From: Myxocyprinus asiaticus
Taxonomy: Eukaryota; Chordata; Actinopteri; Cypriniformes; Catostomidae
Length of the DNA: 64,000 nucleotides
Direction: 5' to 3'
NCBI RefSeq assembly: GCF_019703515.2
Contig: NC_059385.1
Span: 34,708,001-34,772,000 of the forward strand
Position numbers and translations under genes: made by a program. The notes below the pieces were generated by a model. The model ran no database searches, had not been told where the DNA came from, and saw nothing but the letters and a program-made list of their open reading frames with translations. Positions 22,857 through 35,810 of the stretch are shown piece by piece. Each line of letters opens with the position of its first letter. The stretch's first letter is position 1.

Positions 22857-23446
22857 TAGTGTTGTCAAAAATTACCGGTACTTCGGTACCAAGTCAATAC
22901 TAAAATAAAAAAGATGTAATGATACCAGTGTTTCTGCAGTACCGGTAGTACCGAGCACTGACTCAATCCGGTACCAGCGCGCAATATGACTGACACACGA
23001 CAGCTTTAAAATGCTCACAGGCTTATTTTGAATGCCTGCTATGTTACTCCTTTTACACTGAAATGGACAATTAATCATATTAAAATCGTGACATGTCCTA
23101 GTGTGATTTATGAAACCGCTAACGGCTGCAATCTTACTCTAGAAACTCCACAGACATTGAGAATCATTCGCGTTGTATGAGATGACAGAGCAGAGCACTC
23201 ATCCACTGTGAACCACGCAGCACATGTAAAATATATATTTATATAATTAAAATCACAGCATTTGTGCTTTAATCTCAGCTCATCTTTATTTATATCTCAT
23301 TTAAAACAATAGAGTTGAACAAAGTGCTTCAAAGTAATACAATTTAAAACCACATACACAAACACCAGTAATCTAAAATACAAACACTCCAAAATTGTGT
23401 CCTACATTTCATTTGTCCTACTCAAAGGCCAGTGTAAACAGATGAG
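22857..23446 (+). mobile_element. ACCGGTA-type hAT-like element, truncated copy
   Basis: The left end, TAGTGTTGTCAAAAATTACC, is followed by palindromic ACCGGTACTTCGGTACC words. The body from about 23028 is nearly identical to 49533-50000. The copy stops abruptly near 23446, where Tc1 sequence begins. Confidence 0.6.
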
Positions 23447-23835
23447 ATTTCAGACGGTTCATGCAAAACGACCAAAGACTTTGCATGACCTGGAGGCATT
23501 TTGCCAAGACGAATGGGAAGCTATACCACCTGCAAGAATTTGGGGCCTCATAGACAACTATTACAAAAGACTGCACGCTGTCATTGATGCTAAAGGGGGC
23601 AATACACAGTATTAAAAACTAAGGGTATGCAGACTTTTGAACAGGGGTCATTTCATTTTTTTCTTTGTTGCCATGTTTTGTTTTATGATTGTGCCATTCT
23701 GTTATAACCTACAGTTGAAAATGAATCCCATAAGAAATAAAAGAAATGTGTTTCGCCTGCTCACTCATGTTTTCTTTAAAAATGGTACATATATTACCAA
23801 TTCTCCAAGGGTATGCAAACGTTTGAGCATAACTG
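23447..23835 (+). mobile_element. Tc1-like right-end fragment B
   Basis: Same family as 13824-14257: transposase C-terminus (RPKTLHDLEAFCQDEW, then PPARIWGLIDNYYKRLH, VIDAKGGNTQY-stop), 3' flank and right end, with TA at 23836. It keeps a better frame at the C-terminus than fragment A but lacks everything upstream. Confidence 0.75.
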
Positions 23836-24094
23836 TATTTTGATTTTAGCCCATATGGTTCCATAGCTATTACCAAAAACGTATAGCACCACAGAGTGTT
23901 GGAATGATGTGTGTATATATGCTTGAGTAGCAGGCTGGATTTTGGGCCATCTTGCCAAGTTTGAAGTCTCTGCAATGTACTGGCCAAACAGTTTTGAGAC
24001 AGAAAAACAATAATAATAATAAAGAACTACAATAGGAAACAAATGAATTTGGGTTCAATATAATAATCATCCAAATATATAATAAAACAAGGGT

Positions 24095-24345
24095 CTGTTC
24101 TTCACACAAAGCTATCGTATGACTTCAAAAGACTTGGAATGTAGTCTTATGGATGGACTACTTTATATAATTTCAGAGCTTGATAGACCCAGTCTTCATT
24201 CACTTCCCATATATGGAAATGAGCGGCCAGGATATTCTTCAAAAATTCACCTTGTGGGTTCCACAGAAGTCATCCAAGTTTGGAATGACGTGGACACGAG
24301 TAAATGACACCAGAATTAAAATTTGTGGGCCGACTATACCTTTAA
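24095..24345 (-). repeat. Common cypriniform dispersed repeat
   Basis: Read on the minus strand it starts AAAGGTATAGTCGGCCC and continues with ATTTACTCGTG, CCAAACTTGGATGACTTCTG and TGGAACCCACAAGG. This is recognisably the abundant carp/zebrafish repeat that begins AAAGGGATAGTTCACCC, recalled from memory. It supports the cypriniform assignment. Confidence 0.55.
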
Positions 24346-25999
24346 GATGACTTGTGTGTGAGTAAGTTTATAAGCTCAACGGCGCTGTGTGTCCCACTGA
24401 CGTCAAGAGTCAGACAGACAGAACACACACAACCCTGAAGAATGACAAACACGCAGGGCTGTTGCATCCTGCCCGCAACCTTCACCAGAGCTGCTCACTG
24501 CTAACACCCTTTACACAGTCATGCTTTATTATTTTCAATCATAATTCACTCTTATCACACATCTCCAAAAAACAAAAAAAACAAAAACTTTTTTCCTAAG
24601 TTTTCAAGTTTTAGTTTAGTTCCCTGCGAATGGCGTCTCTCAGTGTGGAATGCAGTGATGTAGTAACGGCTCTCGCTCTAACTCAGCATTCAGTGATGTC
24701 ATTTCCTGTTTAAAAAGCCCTTCACTGCCATAAAAGGAAATATCAGCTATCTGCAGCCACACACGCGCACATGCGCTCTGGGAGCGCTGCTACATTCTGT
24801 GCAATTACAGCTGAGCTCGGGAAGGGTGGAATTGTTCATTGAAGAGTATAAGCAAAACTGATGAAACAGATGAAAACAAACATAAAAACTCACTTAAGTT
24901 AAAGTGTGAAACTTCTGTGCAACAAGAGTCACCAAACGGAATTGCAAAAATAATCACAGTTTTCAGACAGATTTCAGAAAACTCTTCCCATGTTTAATTT
25001 GTACAAACAGTCCCACCGTAAAATATTGGTCAAGCCAATATTGCTTTGTTGGGCAGGACTGGCAAATCAAATCTAATCAAACAAACAAACAAACAAACAA
25101 ACAAAAAATATATATATTTACAGTGCCATGGAGCCATAGTGTTACATTTTAGGTGAATTAAACCTACAGATACTTCCAGTCTGCATATTAAGCTGTGATA
25201 CGTAAAACTTATGAAAGTAAAACGTTACATTACTTTTGAATTATTTTTGCATTGCTTTTTTTCTCAGCGCCAATCTCTCTTCTGCTATGCTACGCATTCC
25301 ATACAAATGAGCCATGCATTGCATACAAGATACATTACAGGTCATGCTAGCTACTGTACGACTCTCTTGTCAAAACAACATACTAAACAAACAGATATTT
25401 AGAAAGTCTACAATCAGTAGGTCTTCACGTCATATTTATAATAAAGACTCAATAACAGGAATATGCATGATTTGTTTTTCTATCAACATGGCAGCCAACA
25501 TGAATAATGAAGAATAAACACTGCCTTACCAAATGCAACAAAGTTCAACATCTGAACCTGCATCATATGTCATCATATGTGGTGCCCATCGACAATGCCA
25601 GAGTCAACTTGAGATGTTTTTCAGAAGTCAGGATAAAATTCAGTGGGGAATGCCAACCCAACATGTTCAAGGAATAAGTCTGATGAATAAATGAATATTT
25701 TTCACTTAAGTCATCTCAGCGCAAGCTTGTTTCAAGTTGATCCACGGTGCATACTGCGGACAGCCTACTGCAAATGCGCATGTTGATACAACTTGAATGG
25801 AATCGTTTTTAATGCTAGCAAAGTTTCATAAAAACAGCATGTTTCACAAATCACATTACTTGTTTATTATAAAACAAAAATGTAGAATATTTTAAGAAAT
25901 TAAGACATTTAGTCCATGTAGTACAAACCATATAGTATGTCGCTCGCAGCCGCTGATCTAGAGTCAGCTTTTCTCAGTTTGGCTGCATAAATCAGTGAA
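24346..25999. other. No gene recognised
   Basis: Contains a (CAAA)n run at 25076-25105. A CpG-containing patch near 24760-24800 has no start or splice signature that I can support. Confidence 0.35.
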
Positions 26000-26020
26000 T
26001 TGAGCGAGTATTTCATCCTG

Positions 26021-26440
26021 TGTATCATGTCGTGGCCAGCGGAAGACTAGTCTTATAATCCCTCTGCCTAAACGCGTTTACTGATTTTTTTAATGCAGCG
26101 TGTATTAACACACGAATCAATCGCATTTCACTCAACGAATGTTGAATGTTAAACGCTTTAACACAGAGCAGTTCGGATGCAAACTGATCCTAGAGAAGTA
26201 GTCATAGGCAGCTTTAAAACAAAGCAATTTGAATGTACAAACAGTCAGCGATTACTCCCAAGTTGTATGTAACTGTATGATCATACCGTGGCCATGGGAA
26301 GACTTCTCCGGGCTTATGCCTTTGCTATATTATACCACAAAAATGTGTGTTTACACACTTTTAAATGCAGCCTACATGAATCAATCGTAAGAATCAATGT
26401 TTCACTTACCCGAATGTTACATTTTTGACAAAATGTTGCC
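26021..26440. repeat. Diverged direct repeat, period about 256 bp
   Basis: Two units share an ordered series of words. CGTGGCCAGCGGAAGACT (from 26031) matches CGTGGCCATGGGAAGACT (from 26287). Then come TTTAATGCAGC/TTAAATGCAGCC, GAATCAATCG twice, and CTCAACGAATGTT/TACCCGAATGTT. Confidence 0.55.
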
Positions 26441-26679
26441 TTATGACACATTTCTTAACTCTTGCTGTGATTGTCACTTAAATTACAAGTTTATGACGGC
26501 TGCTCATGTAAGCTCCAGTGCACAAATAAATCAACCACTGCAAATGATGAGTACAACTGGATTCCACTGAAGCGTTCAGATTTACATTCCTTTACTAGCA
26601 ATATTTTGCCGTTTTTAAACCAAAAATGTCAGGGTGGGCTAAAAGAAGACTCGTTGTGCTCTGCCCATCGCTGATAAGC

Positions 26680-27009
26680 ATGGCTCACACTATCTAGAAC
26701 TACAGTAACCATCATGCACACACATACTACAACTTCATTGTGCATCTCTGGTAATCAAGCCTCCCACTCTCTAGAACTACAATGCCCACCATGCACTACG
26801 TCTCCTCCCCGAAGTTTGCACATTTTGACTTCTGATTTATCACAATATGGGGAAAGGAGAGGTGTACAAAAGCAACTTGTTACTTATTTAAAAAGTAACA
26901 GATATTATGGTCTAAAATAAAAAAATATTGTGTTACTTTAATCGTTACTCGAAAAAAGTAATCTGATTACGTAACGTGCATTACTTATAACGCGTTACCC
27001 CCAACACTG
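26680..27009. mobile_element. hAT-like right end (AGTGTTGGGGGTAACGCG)
   Basis: Reversed, the end reads CAGTGTTGGGGGTAACGCGT followed by CGTAATCAGATTAC, typical of a fish hAT-derived repeat family. Just inside are two direct copies of a CTAGAACTACARTRMCCA-type segment (26692 and 26771). The partner left end was not found; the AGTGTTGGG end at 17738 may be another family. Confidence 0.45.
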
Positions 27010-27079
27010 TTTAGCAATAGATTACACAAATCCGTACAAACAGAGTTTGTATTTCAGCTAAAAATAAATAAAATTAAAA

Positions 27080-27840
27080 AAACCCTGAACTGCTGATCAC
27101 TGTCTGCATCACTTCAATATTTTACAATGGACTTCACAGAGGATGAATTATTGCCAACTCCAACCACACAACAAGGGATACTTCATTGGCCACTATCTGC
27201 ACCTCAGAATTAGGATTACTTCACCGTAAATAAACTGCCACAAGCTTCCAACCGGACTGCGAGGCACACCTCACTGACCTCTGCCAGCAACATCTTGATA
27301 TTAGGATGGACTACACTCTCTTAAATTGGAATACAAAGACAATAAATTCATGCCAACTAAAGCCATCATCAGCCAAAAATAAACAAAAAAAAAACACAAG
27401 ACATATTCTACGTGCACTTCCGCAATGAAATGGATGGACTTCAAAGACCCTTAATCACTAACATCACAGTTCATACACAATCCTTTCCTTTTAAACATTC
27501 CAACATCTACTCAGTTTACTTGCATAAAATAAGACTTGTACTTTACAGATAACTATTATTGGCAATATATTCATGATATATATCCAACTGGCTTCCCCAG
27601 CTGAGCCTGGTCTCCCCCAAGGTAATTGTTCTCCATAAACTGACATTTTTGTGTTCCTTGCCACAATCACATTTGGCTCGCTCACTGGGGGTCTAAAGAC
27701 AATAATTTTAAGGCATGATTGTCAATAGTGTTATTTATTTAAACTGCACACATTAGGACATGGCAGTATAATTTTCTGTAAAGCTCCTTTGAAACGGTGT
27801 GTGTTGTGAGAAGCCTTATACAAATAAAAATGACTTGACT
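27080..27840 (+). mobile_element. 5'-truncated L2-like LINE 3' region
   Basis: The 3' part contains GAGCCTGGTCTCCCCCAAGG, GTGTTCCTTGCCACAATC, TCTGTAAAGCTCCTTTGAAA and the tail CTTATACAAATAAAAATGAC. This is the 3' end of a LINE family very common in zebrafish-type genomes, recalled from memory and probably L2 clade. No intact coding sequence remains. Confidence 0.5.
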
Positions 27841-27884
27841 GCATGAAAACTAGCATCTGACGCACTGACACTAGGGTAGGGTTG

Positions 27885-28870
27885 TGTGGTTTACCGGTAC
27901 TAACAAATCTAACAAAATCGGGATACCAAAAAATGAAACCGGTACAATATCATCTTGTTGCTAATTTCGGTACCATATTACAGTATGTTGTCATTAGCAA
28001 AATGTTCCGATTTGTGACCGTATTAAAATGAAATCAATGACAATTTGAAAAATAAAATATATATACATATCTCTCGATATGACCGAGTGTGATTGTTGAA
28101 GAGCAGAAGGATGTCATTTAATTAATTAAAATATAGTCACATTCGCTGCGCACTACAGAATGATTGAGAGGTGCCGCTCTGCTCTATTATCTACTTCACA
28201 TATGCACGCATACACACACACACACACACACTACTGGTGCTTGATTTTCATGCAGTGTGTTTAGTGTATAAACGGCTGTGAAACACTCAAATCTCCTTCT
28301 CCGGTGCAGCTCGGAGATTTCAGCTCGAGTCGCAATGGGATTATTCCAGCATTAATGTGAAGCTTGATATAACTAACCTGTCAAAAACAGGAAGAACTCA
28401 AAGGTCGTCAAAATAAAAGTCCTGCTAAAATGAAAGCTCTATTCAACAGGATGCGTGAAATTGAAGACAGAAAAATTACTAAACTACTGTGAAAAATGTC
28501 ATATTCAAAAAGTAGCAATAAAACTCATCAAAACAATAGTATAATATTAAATGGTTGTTTATTATTATTATTATTATCTGTAAGCAATATCACAAATGCA
28601 AGTGTTCTATTAGCATGTTGCGATTCAGCCATAGCAGCCTTGTGCCACAGGTAATCAGATATTTTTTTCATTAATGTTTTCATTAATACTGTGAAGCTCT
28701 GTTGTGCAGCATTTTATTTCACCAAAAATAAATAGCAATTTTTTGTTAAATATTAATTATTATAATTCCATTTAATTAAAACTGTATGTATCAATTTGAT
28801 TAAACAGCATTTGATCATATCATTTAATAAAAACATTTAATATGGAATCCAGAAAAAATACCCCACACAG
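27885..28870 (+). mobile_element. ACCGGTA-type hAT-like element, diverged copy
   Basis: It has TTTACCGGTACTAAC at the left, the shared GTCAAAATAAAAGT segment near 28405 and a right part like 40700-40740 (ATGGAATCCAGAAAA). The terminal TAGTG ends are not intact. Confidence 0.4.
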
Positions 28871-28879
28871 TAAAATTAC

Positions 28880-29372
28880 GGTAACACTTTACAAAAAGGT
28901 TCCATTTGTTAACATTATTTAACAACATTACTGTAGTTAATATGAACTAATGAACTTAATGTTAGTTACAACATATCCTATTACATTTTTAAAATCAAAA
29001 GTTGCATTAGGTTAACATTAATGCACTATGAACTAACATGAACTAACAATGAACAATTGTATTTTTTATTAACAACATTATGATTAATACATTTTGTAAA
29101 AATATATTGTTCATTGTTTGTTCATGATACCTAATGCATTAACTAATGTTAAAGAAATGAAACCTTTTTATTTTCCTTAGCTTTTAATTAACTGCATTAT
29201 AAATTGTACTGTGTCAAGTTCTCTTATCTTGTCTTTGTCAGTTTTAAATTCTTAAGCTGTATGTATGTGATTTTATTTATTTTATTTTTTGTAACTCCAC
29301 GTACAGCACTTTGGTACCCAGTGTGGTTTTTGAAAGTGCTCTATAAATAAAATTGAGTTATAAAGTATTACC
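28880..29372. mobile_element. TAACACTTTACA-type MITE, copy 2, interrupted
   Basis: The left end is GGTAACACTTTACA at 28880; the body matches 15627-15935. The right end, TTATAAAGTATTACC at 29358-29372, is displaced by about 180 bp. The insert ends with a LINE-type tail (TACAGCACTTTGGT, then AAAGTGCTCTATAAATAAAA). Confidence 0.55.
29270..29355 (+). mobile_element. LINE/SINE 3' tail fragment inside the MITE
   Basis: CAGCACTTTGGTACCC, then GAAAGTGCTCTATAAATAAA and a short ATTGAG tail, resembles the conserved hairpin 3' end of L2-type LINEs and their SINEs. Confidence 0.45.
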
Positions 29373-30239
29373 AAAATTACAGTAAAATTACATTAATTGT
29401 GAATTGCTAACATGTATTTGTATTGAAAACAGTTATGAATAGTTCTGATGTCAATATCAAAAGGTCATTGTGACATAATGGCAACCAGTAAAAACCATGA
29501 GAGCATCACACACAGCAGAGATATGTTCAAAAATAAGAAAAATATACGCATTACAAGCTCTAAAACTGCTCCAGTGAGAAAGCATTAATATCTGATTTGT
29601 TTACCGTCTTTGACGTTTTGCTGTAACACAAATGACTAATTATTAAGCAAATGCGTGAAGACGCGGTGCCGTTATGGTTAAAATGTAATTGCTGCGATTC
29701 AATGTGACCAACATTAATCTGATTTAAATTGGGATCCTCACAGAATAGCGCTGAGATGAGTGACTGATGAGATATTGAGAGCACCAGGAGAGCGCGCATG
29801 TTTGATTGACACTGCGAGTGAGCATATTGAAGGGAGTGAAGCTGAAAGTGCTCATGATCGCTCAAACAGTCTCTATCGCTCAACACGTCTGATTGTCACG
29901 ACTCACAATACATCACATATGCTAATATTTGTATAAGCATGTTTATTTGTTGTTTAATTCATTTTTATACCCGTTAGCAGCCTCTTTATCCTCTCCGTGC
30001 TGACTGTGCAGCGAGTAAGAGTAACTACCGTAATGACTCTAGAAAATGGGCATCTTAATATTCATACACGTGTATATTCAAAACGCCATATTCATGTGAA
30101 TTACATAATGTCTGAAAGTTTAAATTCGTGACTGCTTAGAATTGCCAACAATTCACCCTCCAAAAGGCCACTCTGTCAAGCTTCAAGGGCAGAGCAAGTG
30201 CTCATTCATAAGAGTAGCGGTGTCTGTGTGATTCCCTAC

Positions 30240-30350
30240 GTGTTGCAAAAAAGATCGGACCCTAAATCTGGGCACGATCGGCAATCACGGATTTAAGACG
30301 AAGATCATCCAGTTTCGATCAGTGGCCTATCAATCGGTGCACCCCTAGTT
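30240..30350. mobile_element. hAT-like terminal fragment (GGGGTGCACCGATT)
   Basis: Reversed, it reads CTAGGGGTGCACCGATTGAT followed by CTTCGTCTTAAATCCGTG, like the GATGCACCG family at 18835-19925. The other end is not identified. Confidence 0.4.
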
Positions 30351-32255
30351 TATACAATATTCAATAAAATTATCTTTAAAAATATTTGCTTTTAAATTAC
30401 TTAAAATAATTTTATTTTTAATTAGAGAAAACATCTGTTGTTGCAAAGAATAAAAATGTTTAAATGCAAGCAAAACAGTACAAATCTAGTTTAAAATAAC
30501 TAATAAAATAGCATTTTGAATTAAGACAGATGTCTTAAAAACATGGCGAATACGTTCAAGATTCATAAAAACACAGTGACATGCGGCGCTATGGTCAGTT
30601 AGCACAGGTAACAATAAAAACAGCATATATGGACGCAGAAATGCATCTTCAATAAAAATGTGAGGTATAATATGTGTGCATCATAGAAAATATATTGTTA
30701 ACATTTTATAACTGGAATGAATAACATTAAGCATTATTGCACAATGCTTAACAGATATAGTTACAACTGAAAAAACATTCAAATAGCTATGTTTTTACTT
30801 TTTGACCAAGTTTGATTTCATATATATGAGTGTTAATGAACTATTAATCTGTTAAGAATTACTCAAATTATGTTTGCTTGGCAAATGGAAGTATAAAGTG
30901 TCAATATATTTTTAGTTTATGCCTGTAATGTTAACTTAAAAAATCATTTGGAAAAAGGTTTATCAAAAGGTGTCCTTTATGTATCAAGCATGTTTTGCTT
31001 CTGAACTCTGTAGTAATTCTTTAGACAGTTACAAGAAACTGTGCCCCTAAACTTTTTCACTTAGGGGCACGAGCGCTCCTAATCAAAAATGTTAGCAGAG
31101 ATCTCTCTATAGGTTATTATTACATTTTTTCTAATGTAAATTAAATACTACAAAAAATTTAGCAAATGTTGTTTTCTTTATCTACACATTGCCATATGAA
31201 CAACCAGTATGATACTGATTTTAGTTTCACCCCTGTTAAGTACACATCCTTAAGTAGGATCTTAAGCAGACTACACAAAACTATCTCTTGCTCCACTTTA
31301 AATAAGAGGTGACTAAGAGGTGACTTGCGGTTCAGTAAGTGAGTCAGATTTTAATTCAGTAACTGCTCTGACTGATTCAGTTAGTTCATTCAGTTGTCAT
31401 CAGGACTGTCAGACTGATTCAAACCAAATGGATAACCTGTGAGTTTGTAAGTATTTTTAAATAAAGACTCACTAAAAGGACCTGCTCATAAGAGTCATTT
31501 GTTCATGAATTGGACTACACCAGACATGCTGTACTGTATGTTTGTTTTTAAGTGGAATAAGTGAAGCACAATGCAACAGAGAAACCTGTTGTCTGGTCTT
31601 CTTATTTCATCAAGTCTAAATCAGACTGTAAGCTGAAGCTCTCCACTCAAGTAAAAGATTTCCTTCGCCATGCTGTGGTGATGGAAATTCAGCACCACTG
31701 CTGAAAAGAATGCAAGTAACACTTTAATGCACAAAAAAAAAAAAAAAAAGTGCACTAAAATCATTGGGATATTCACAATGCTGCTTAATGTTCTGTTGAG
31801 CCTAGGACACATTTCTTTAGCATCCAGGCCCCATTTTGATGTTTCATGGCATAAATGATTTCCTACTTTAGTTGAAAGGTTAGCTCAATATGCAGCTCAC
31901 ATTTAGTGGTGGAAACGCATAATAAATTGTGATCTGACAGTAATGCACTGCTGATTCATTTCCTGTTGCCAGTGTCGGTTTACTCAGTAGCGTTACTGTC
32001 CATGACATTATTTCTATCTCAGTTAGCAGACTATCATCAGAGTTCTAATGACTGACATGTCCGTTCATTCCAGGATGAAGTCAGTCGTCATGATAACTAC
32101 AGAAGTATTAAAATGAAGTATCTATGTGGGACAGGGACAGACATCAGGAGATAGTGTCATACAGCGGTCACACACACGTTTAGTGAAATCATGCAGTAAA
32201 TCAGCATGTATTTACACAGCACACATGCCTGGTGTCACAGATATGTGTTCTTGTG
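30351..32255. other. No gene recognised
   Basis: AT-rich intronic sequence with a poly-A run at about 31731-31749. No repeat ends or exons were seen. Confidence 0.4.
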
Positions 32256-32263
32256 CTAGTAAC
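32256..32263. repeat. hAT target-site duplication
   Basis: CTAGTAAC, repeated exactly at 33054-33061. Confidence 0.88.
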
Positions 32264-33053
32264 CAGGGACTAAAAATGAAATGTTTTTCATTTCAGTTTG
32301 TTCTGAGCAAAAACTGTATTTTTTCGTTCCGATTCAGAAGTTCCGCAGCCTCCTTTCCAAAAGGTTACAGGTTGAACAAAATAAAAGAACAGTTAATAAT
32401 GTTCTTTTTAAAATCACAATACTCTGCTCTAAGGGGTGGGTGAAGAGAAACAAGCAACATGGTCTGGAAAAACAAGCTCAAAATAAGCCACTTGCCTCAC
32501 CAGTATACAGTTAATTAACAGTTAAGTATAATTTTATTTACAGATCTGCTTCTGAGTCAAAACCTGGCAGCATCAAATCTGTATGAATGCATCATATCTA
32601 AGAATAATTCGGTGAAGACTTTGAAACAATTAAGAAATGTACTTTTTACCTCTAATAATGTTTTCCTTGTACCTGGATTAGCTGTGCACGTACAGTATAT
32701 GTAATAATTATACATCTTTATTCAGAAATTGTGACATCCACAATGGCCAGTTAGTCAAAGAAATGTGTGATGCAGCAGTTTCCTTCAGGATCAAAGCACA
32801 TTTCATTTTTTCAGGCAACATGAAGTGGTGTAGTTCCAAAAATGTACTGTGATAAACCCTTTGGCCTTTAGTTTCATAAAAACATTATTTGAACGAAATT
32901 AACCAGTTATAACCGGTTAACAGCATTTCAAAATACCGTTTTCACTCCGGAACAATTGAAAATCACTTTGTTCCAGTTTTCGGTTACATTCTGCCAAAAA
33001 CTTCATTCGTTTTCGGTTTTCGTTTTTGTTCCTTGAACTGTTTTTAGTCCCTG
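32264..33053. mobile_element. hAT MITE with exact 8-bp target duplication
   Basis: This 790-bp element has 13-bp inverted ends (CAGGGACTAAAAA and TTTTTAGTCCCTG). It is flanked by an exact 8-bp duplication, CTAGTAAC, at 32256-32263 and 33054-33061. Eight-bp duplications and CAGGG ends define hAT superfamily insertions. There is no transposase inside, so mobility required a partner in trans. Confidence 0.9.
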
Positions 33054-33061
33054 CTAGTAAC

Positions 33062-34347
33062 AATCAAACACACAAAAATACACAATGATCCAAATCTCCA
33101 ACGTAATCATTTGTGCCTCGTGATATATGAACAAGACGGTGCATGAAAGGAGGTTAATATTTACAAAGAGCTCTCATCTGGTGAAAGTTTACATATAAAG
33201 CATTGATTATGGACTAATGCAAGATTATTAATATGCGATGACATTAAAAAAGATAGATATGAAAGCATGGACATTACTGAATGTTGATTTAAACATTTAT
33301 AGTATTTTGTTTCCCTTATCTGTTAGTGCGAGCAGCTGGGAGCACAGCATTTCAAAATAAGTGTCCCACATTATGCAAAAATCCTATTTTTTTTTTTTCT
33401 GATTATTATTGCCATTTTGGTTGCACAATAAACTGCACCTGGGATTTAATTCAATTTGGACTCTTATAGCCTCTCTGTCTGTGCCCATCACAGTAAGGAA
33501 TGACAACAAACCTTTTCTTAGAAAGAATATAATATATATATATATATATATATAAAAATCGCCAGTGATTTACTCACTTTGTAGAGTATAAAGTTCCATC
33601 TTGGGATTTAAGAATCGATACTGAGATCATTTAAACGAAAAATCACTATTTTTACCCAGTCCTATAAATAATCAGTGTTAGTGCATTGTTAACATCTTTT
33701 CTCTCCATTTGATTATATTTATAACCATTTGATTATTGTCAAGATGCATATTTTTCTTCTTGTCTTTGTTGAAAAAACAAAAACAAAAAATTAATTTTGT
33801 AATTTGGTTGACGAGATTAACACTGGCATTTGTCCCGTATATTTCCTCACACTCTGTTTTTTCCCCTTTGTTCCTCAATGCGAACCAAAAACAGAAAACT
33901 TCATCCAATTTTGTCACCAAACTGTGCTGACATGCACAAACAGATCTATTTGTGGGTCGTGTAGCAAGAAGCTGCAGTGGCACCAAACTGTGAATTCCCG
34001 CAGTAATGTGTGCACATCACAGTAGCAGTGAACATCTGTTGGCATGTAATCTGCAGGATAAACCCAACGGCTTTAATCTCACTGCACACATTAGCACACA
34101 ATACCTTCATCTAATGCTAGAATTACACACAGCCACATCAGCTCTGTTAAAAACCTACAAAGAAGCTAAACCAGTGTGACTGCAAGTACTTATGTGTTAT
34201 TACTTCCAAAGATTTCTGTTTGTCTGCAGGGTTTTGAAAAGACAACCTATATATCAATATAAAATAAAGTCTCATAGAAGAAATTAAGAGGTGAAGCCAC
34301 ACAACATCAACATCTTGGACCCAACCAAAAAGCAATAACCTCAACTA
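33062..34347. other. No gene; (AT)n at about 33526-33554
   Basis: Besides the AT tract, nothing is assigned. Confidence 0.35.
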
Positions 34348-35810
34348 TGGCTGAAACGATTAGTCAACATTATCGACAACGTCGACAACAAAAAATGGTT
34401 AACTAAAATGTTCGTTGTCGAAAAGTTGTTTGATCTCATTTAACGTAACATGAAATCAAATTAAACTCAAATGATGACACGCAAAAGGATCACTGCAGCT
34501 CGCGCCTGACTGAGGAGAGGAAGAAAACACATCTCACAGTCCAGACGCACTCTAAACTTTCCAAACAGCTTCAGGTGATGTAGATCAAAGTAAGAAGGAA
34601 TTATACAAAAATACAAAATAACTAAATGCAGGAGCACTCTTGTTGTGAAATGTCAGAGCGTCTTTAAAGGAAACACCTCATCATTATATTTTTAATGCAT
34701 CCTTCATTAAAGTTTAAATAATAAGGAAGCAGGTCATGTAAATAAGTATAATCTCCGAAACTGGCATTTCTCTGTGCGGTCAGCGCTGCTTCTATGAGTC
34801 ACGTGATGTGACCTGATGTAAGGGGGAGAGACTGAAACTGCACCCGGCTGATGTACACTCGGTCACGGGGACGCTCGTCCCTCGAGCATGCTTGCTCCAG
34901 TTAGATTATAACGTGATGGTTCACCACGAAGTGAATCATAATACATATGTGTTGTGGTGTGTATCTTATCCTGAAGAAAATTGGCAATATGCAGCTTTAT
35001 TAATAAGAGAGAGTTTGTTTTTTGAGAGTTAAAGATGGATTGAAGTGAACAAAAAGGTGAGAGAGGGTAGTCTTCACCCCATTATACACTGCAACAAAAT
35101 ACATTTTTTATTTGTTGTTGTTTTGTCTTGTTTTACTCCTTTGAAATAAAGTACCTTTACTTTAGCAGCTATATTGCAGAAGAAAAAAATGTTATCTGAG
35201 AACGTTGAACATACTATTAAAAATACAAATATTTTCAAATATCTAAAAATCCTTTAAAAAAAGATGCATTCACCTGAGAAGCAGCATATAAGATGTTTAG
35301 ACTTGCTTTTAGAGAATAGATCTTGAATATAAGTATATTTGATCTTTACTGCACTCGCAGAAGTATAACCAAGTTAAAAAATTCACTTGTATACAACATA
35401 CACTTATATTTAAGATACATTCTCTTAAAGCAAGTCTAAATATCTTAAATGTTACTTCTCAAGTAAATGTAACTTGTTTTAAGGATTTTTAGACAATTTT
35501 AAATCGAAAAAAGACAAAAACACTTGATAACTATAGGATTTTTGTAGTGATTTTTTTACTGAATTAAACTTAATAAAAAGTATTTTTTCCTTTAATTCAG
35601 TGAATGTCATTTAGAGGTATTTTTAAAAGATGATTTTGTCCTCTTTATTGTTCACAAGCACGTTGAATACAACCTTTTAAGTCGGGCACAAGCTGAATAA
35701 TCAGTTAAGAGCTAATGATTAATTGTTGCAATAATCACCCAAATAGTCGAATAATCGTTCTAATAATCGTTAGATTAGTCGATTATCAAAATAATCATTA
35801 GTTGCAACAA
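34348..35810 (-). mobile_element. GGGCTGCAACTAA-type hAT-like element, copy A
   Basis: The right end, reversed, is TTGTTGCAACTAATGATTAT with GATAATCGACTAATC; the left end is GGCTGAAACGATTAGTCAAC. The roughly 1.46-kb body matches 42010-43316 in the opposite orientation. It has no transposase. Confidence 0.65.

Noticed and set aside
17737..27009. One 9.3-kb hAT element between two AGTGTTGGG ends
   Set aside because: The two ends diverge after nine bases and the 8-bp flanks do not match, so they are probably different families.
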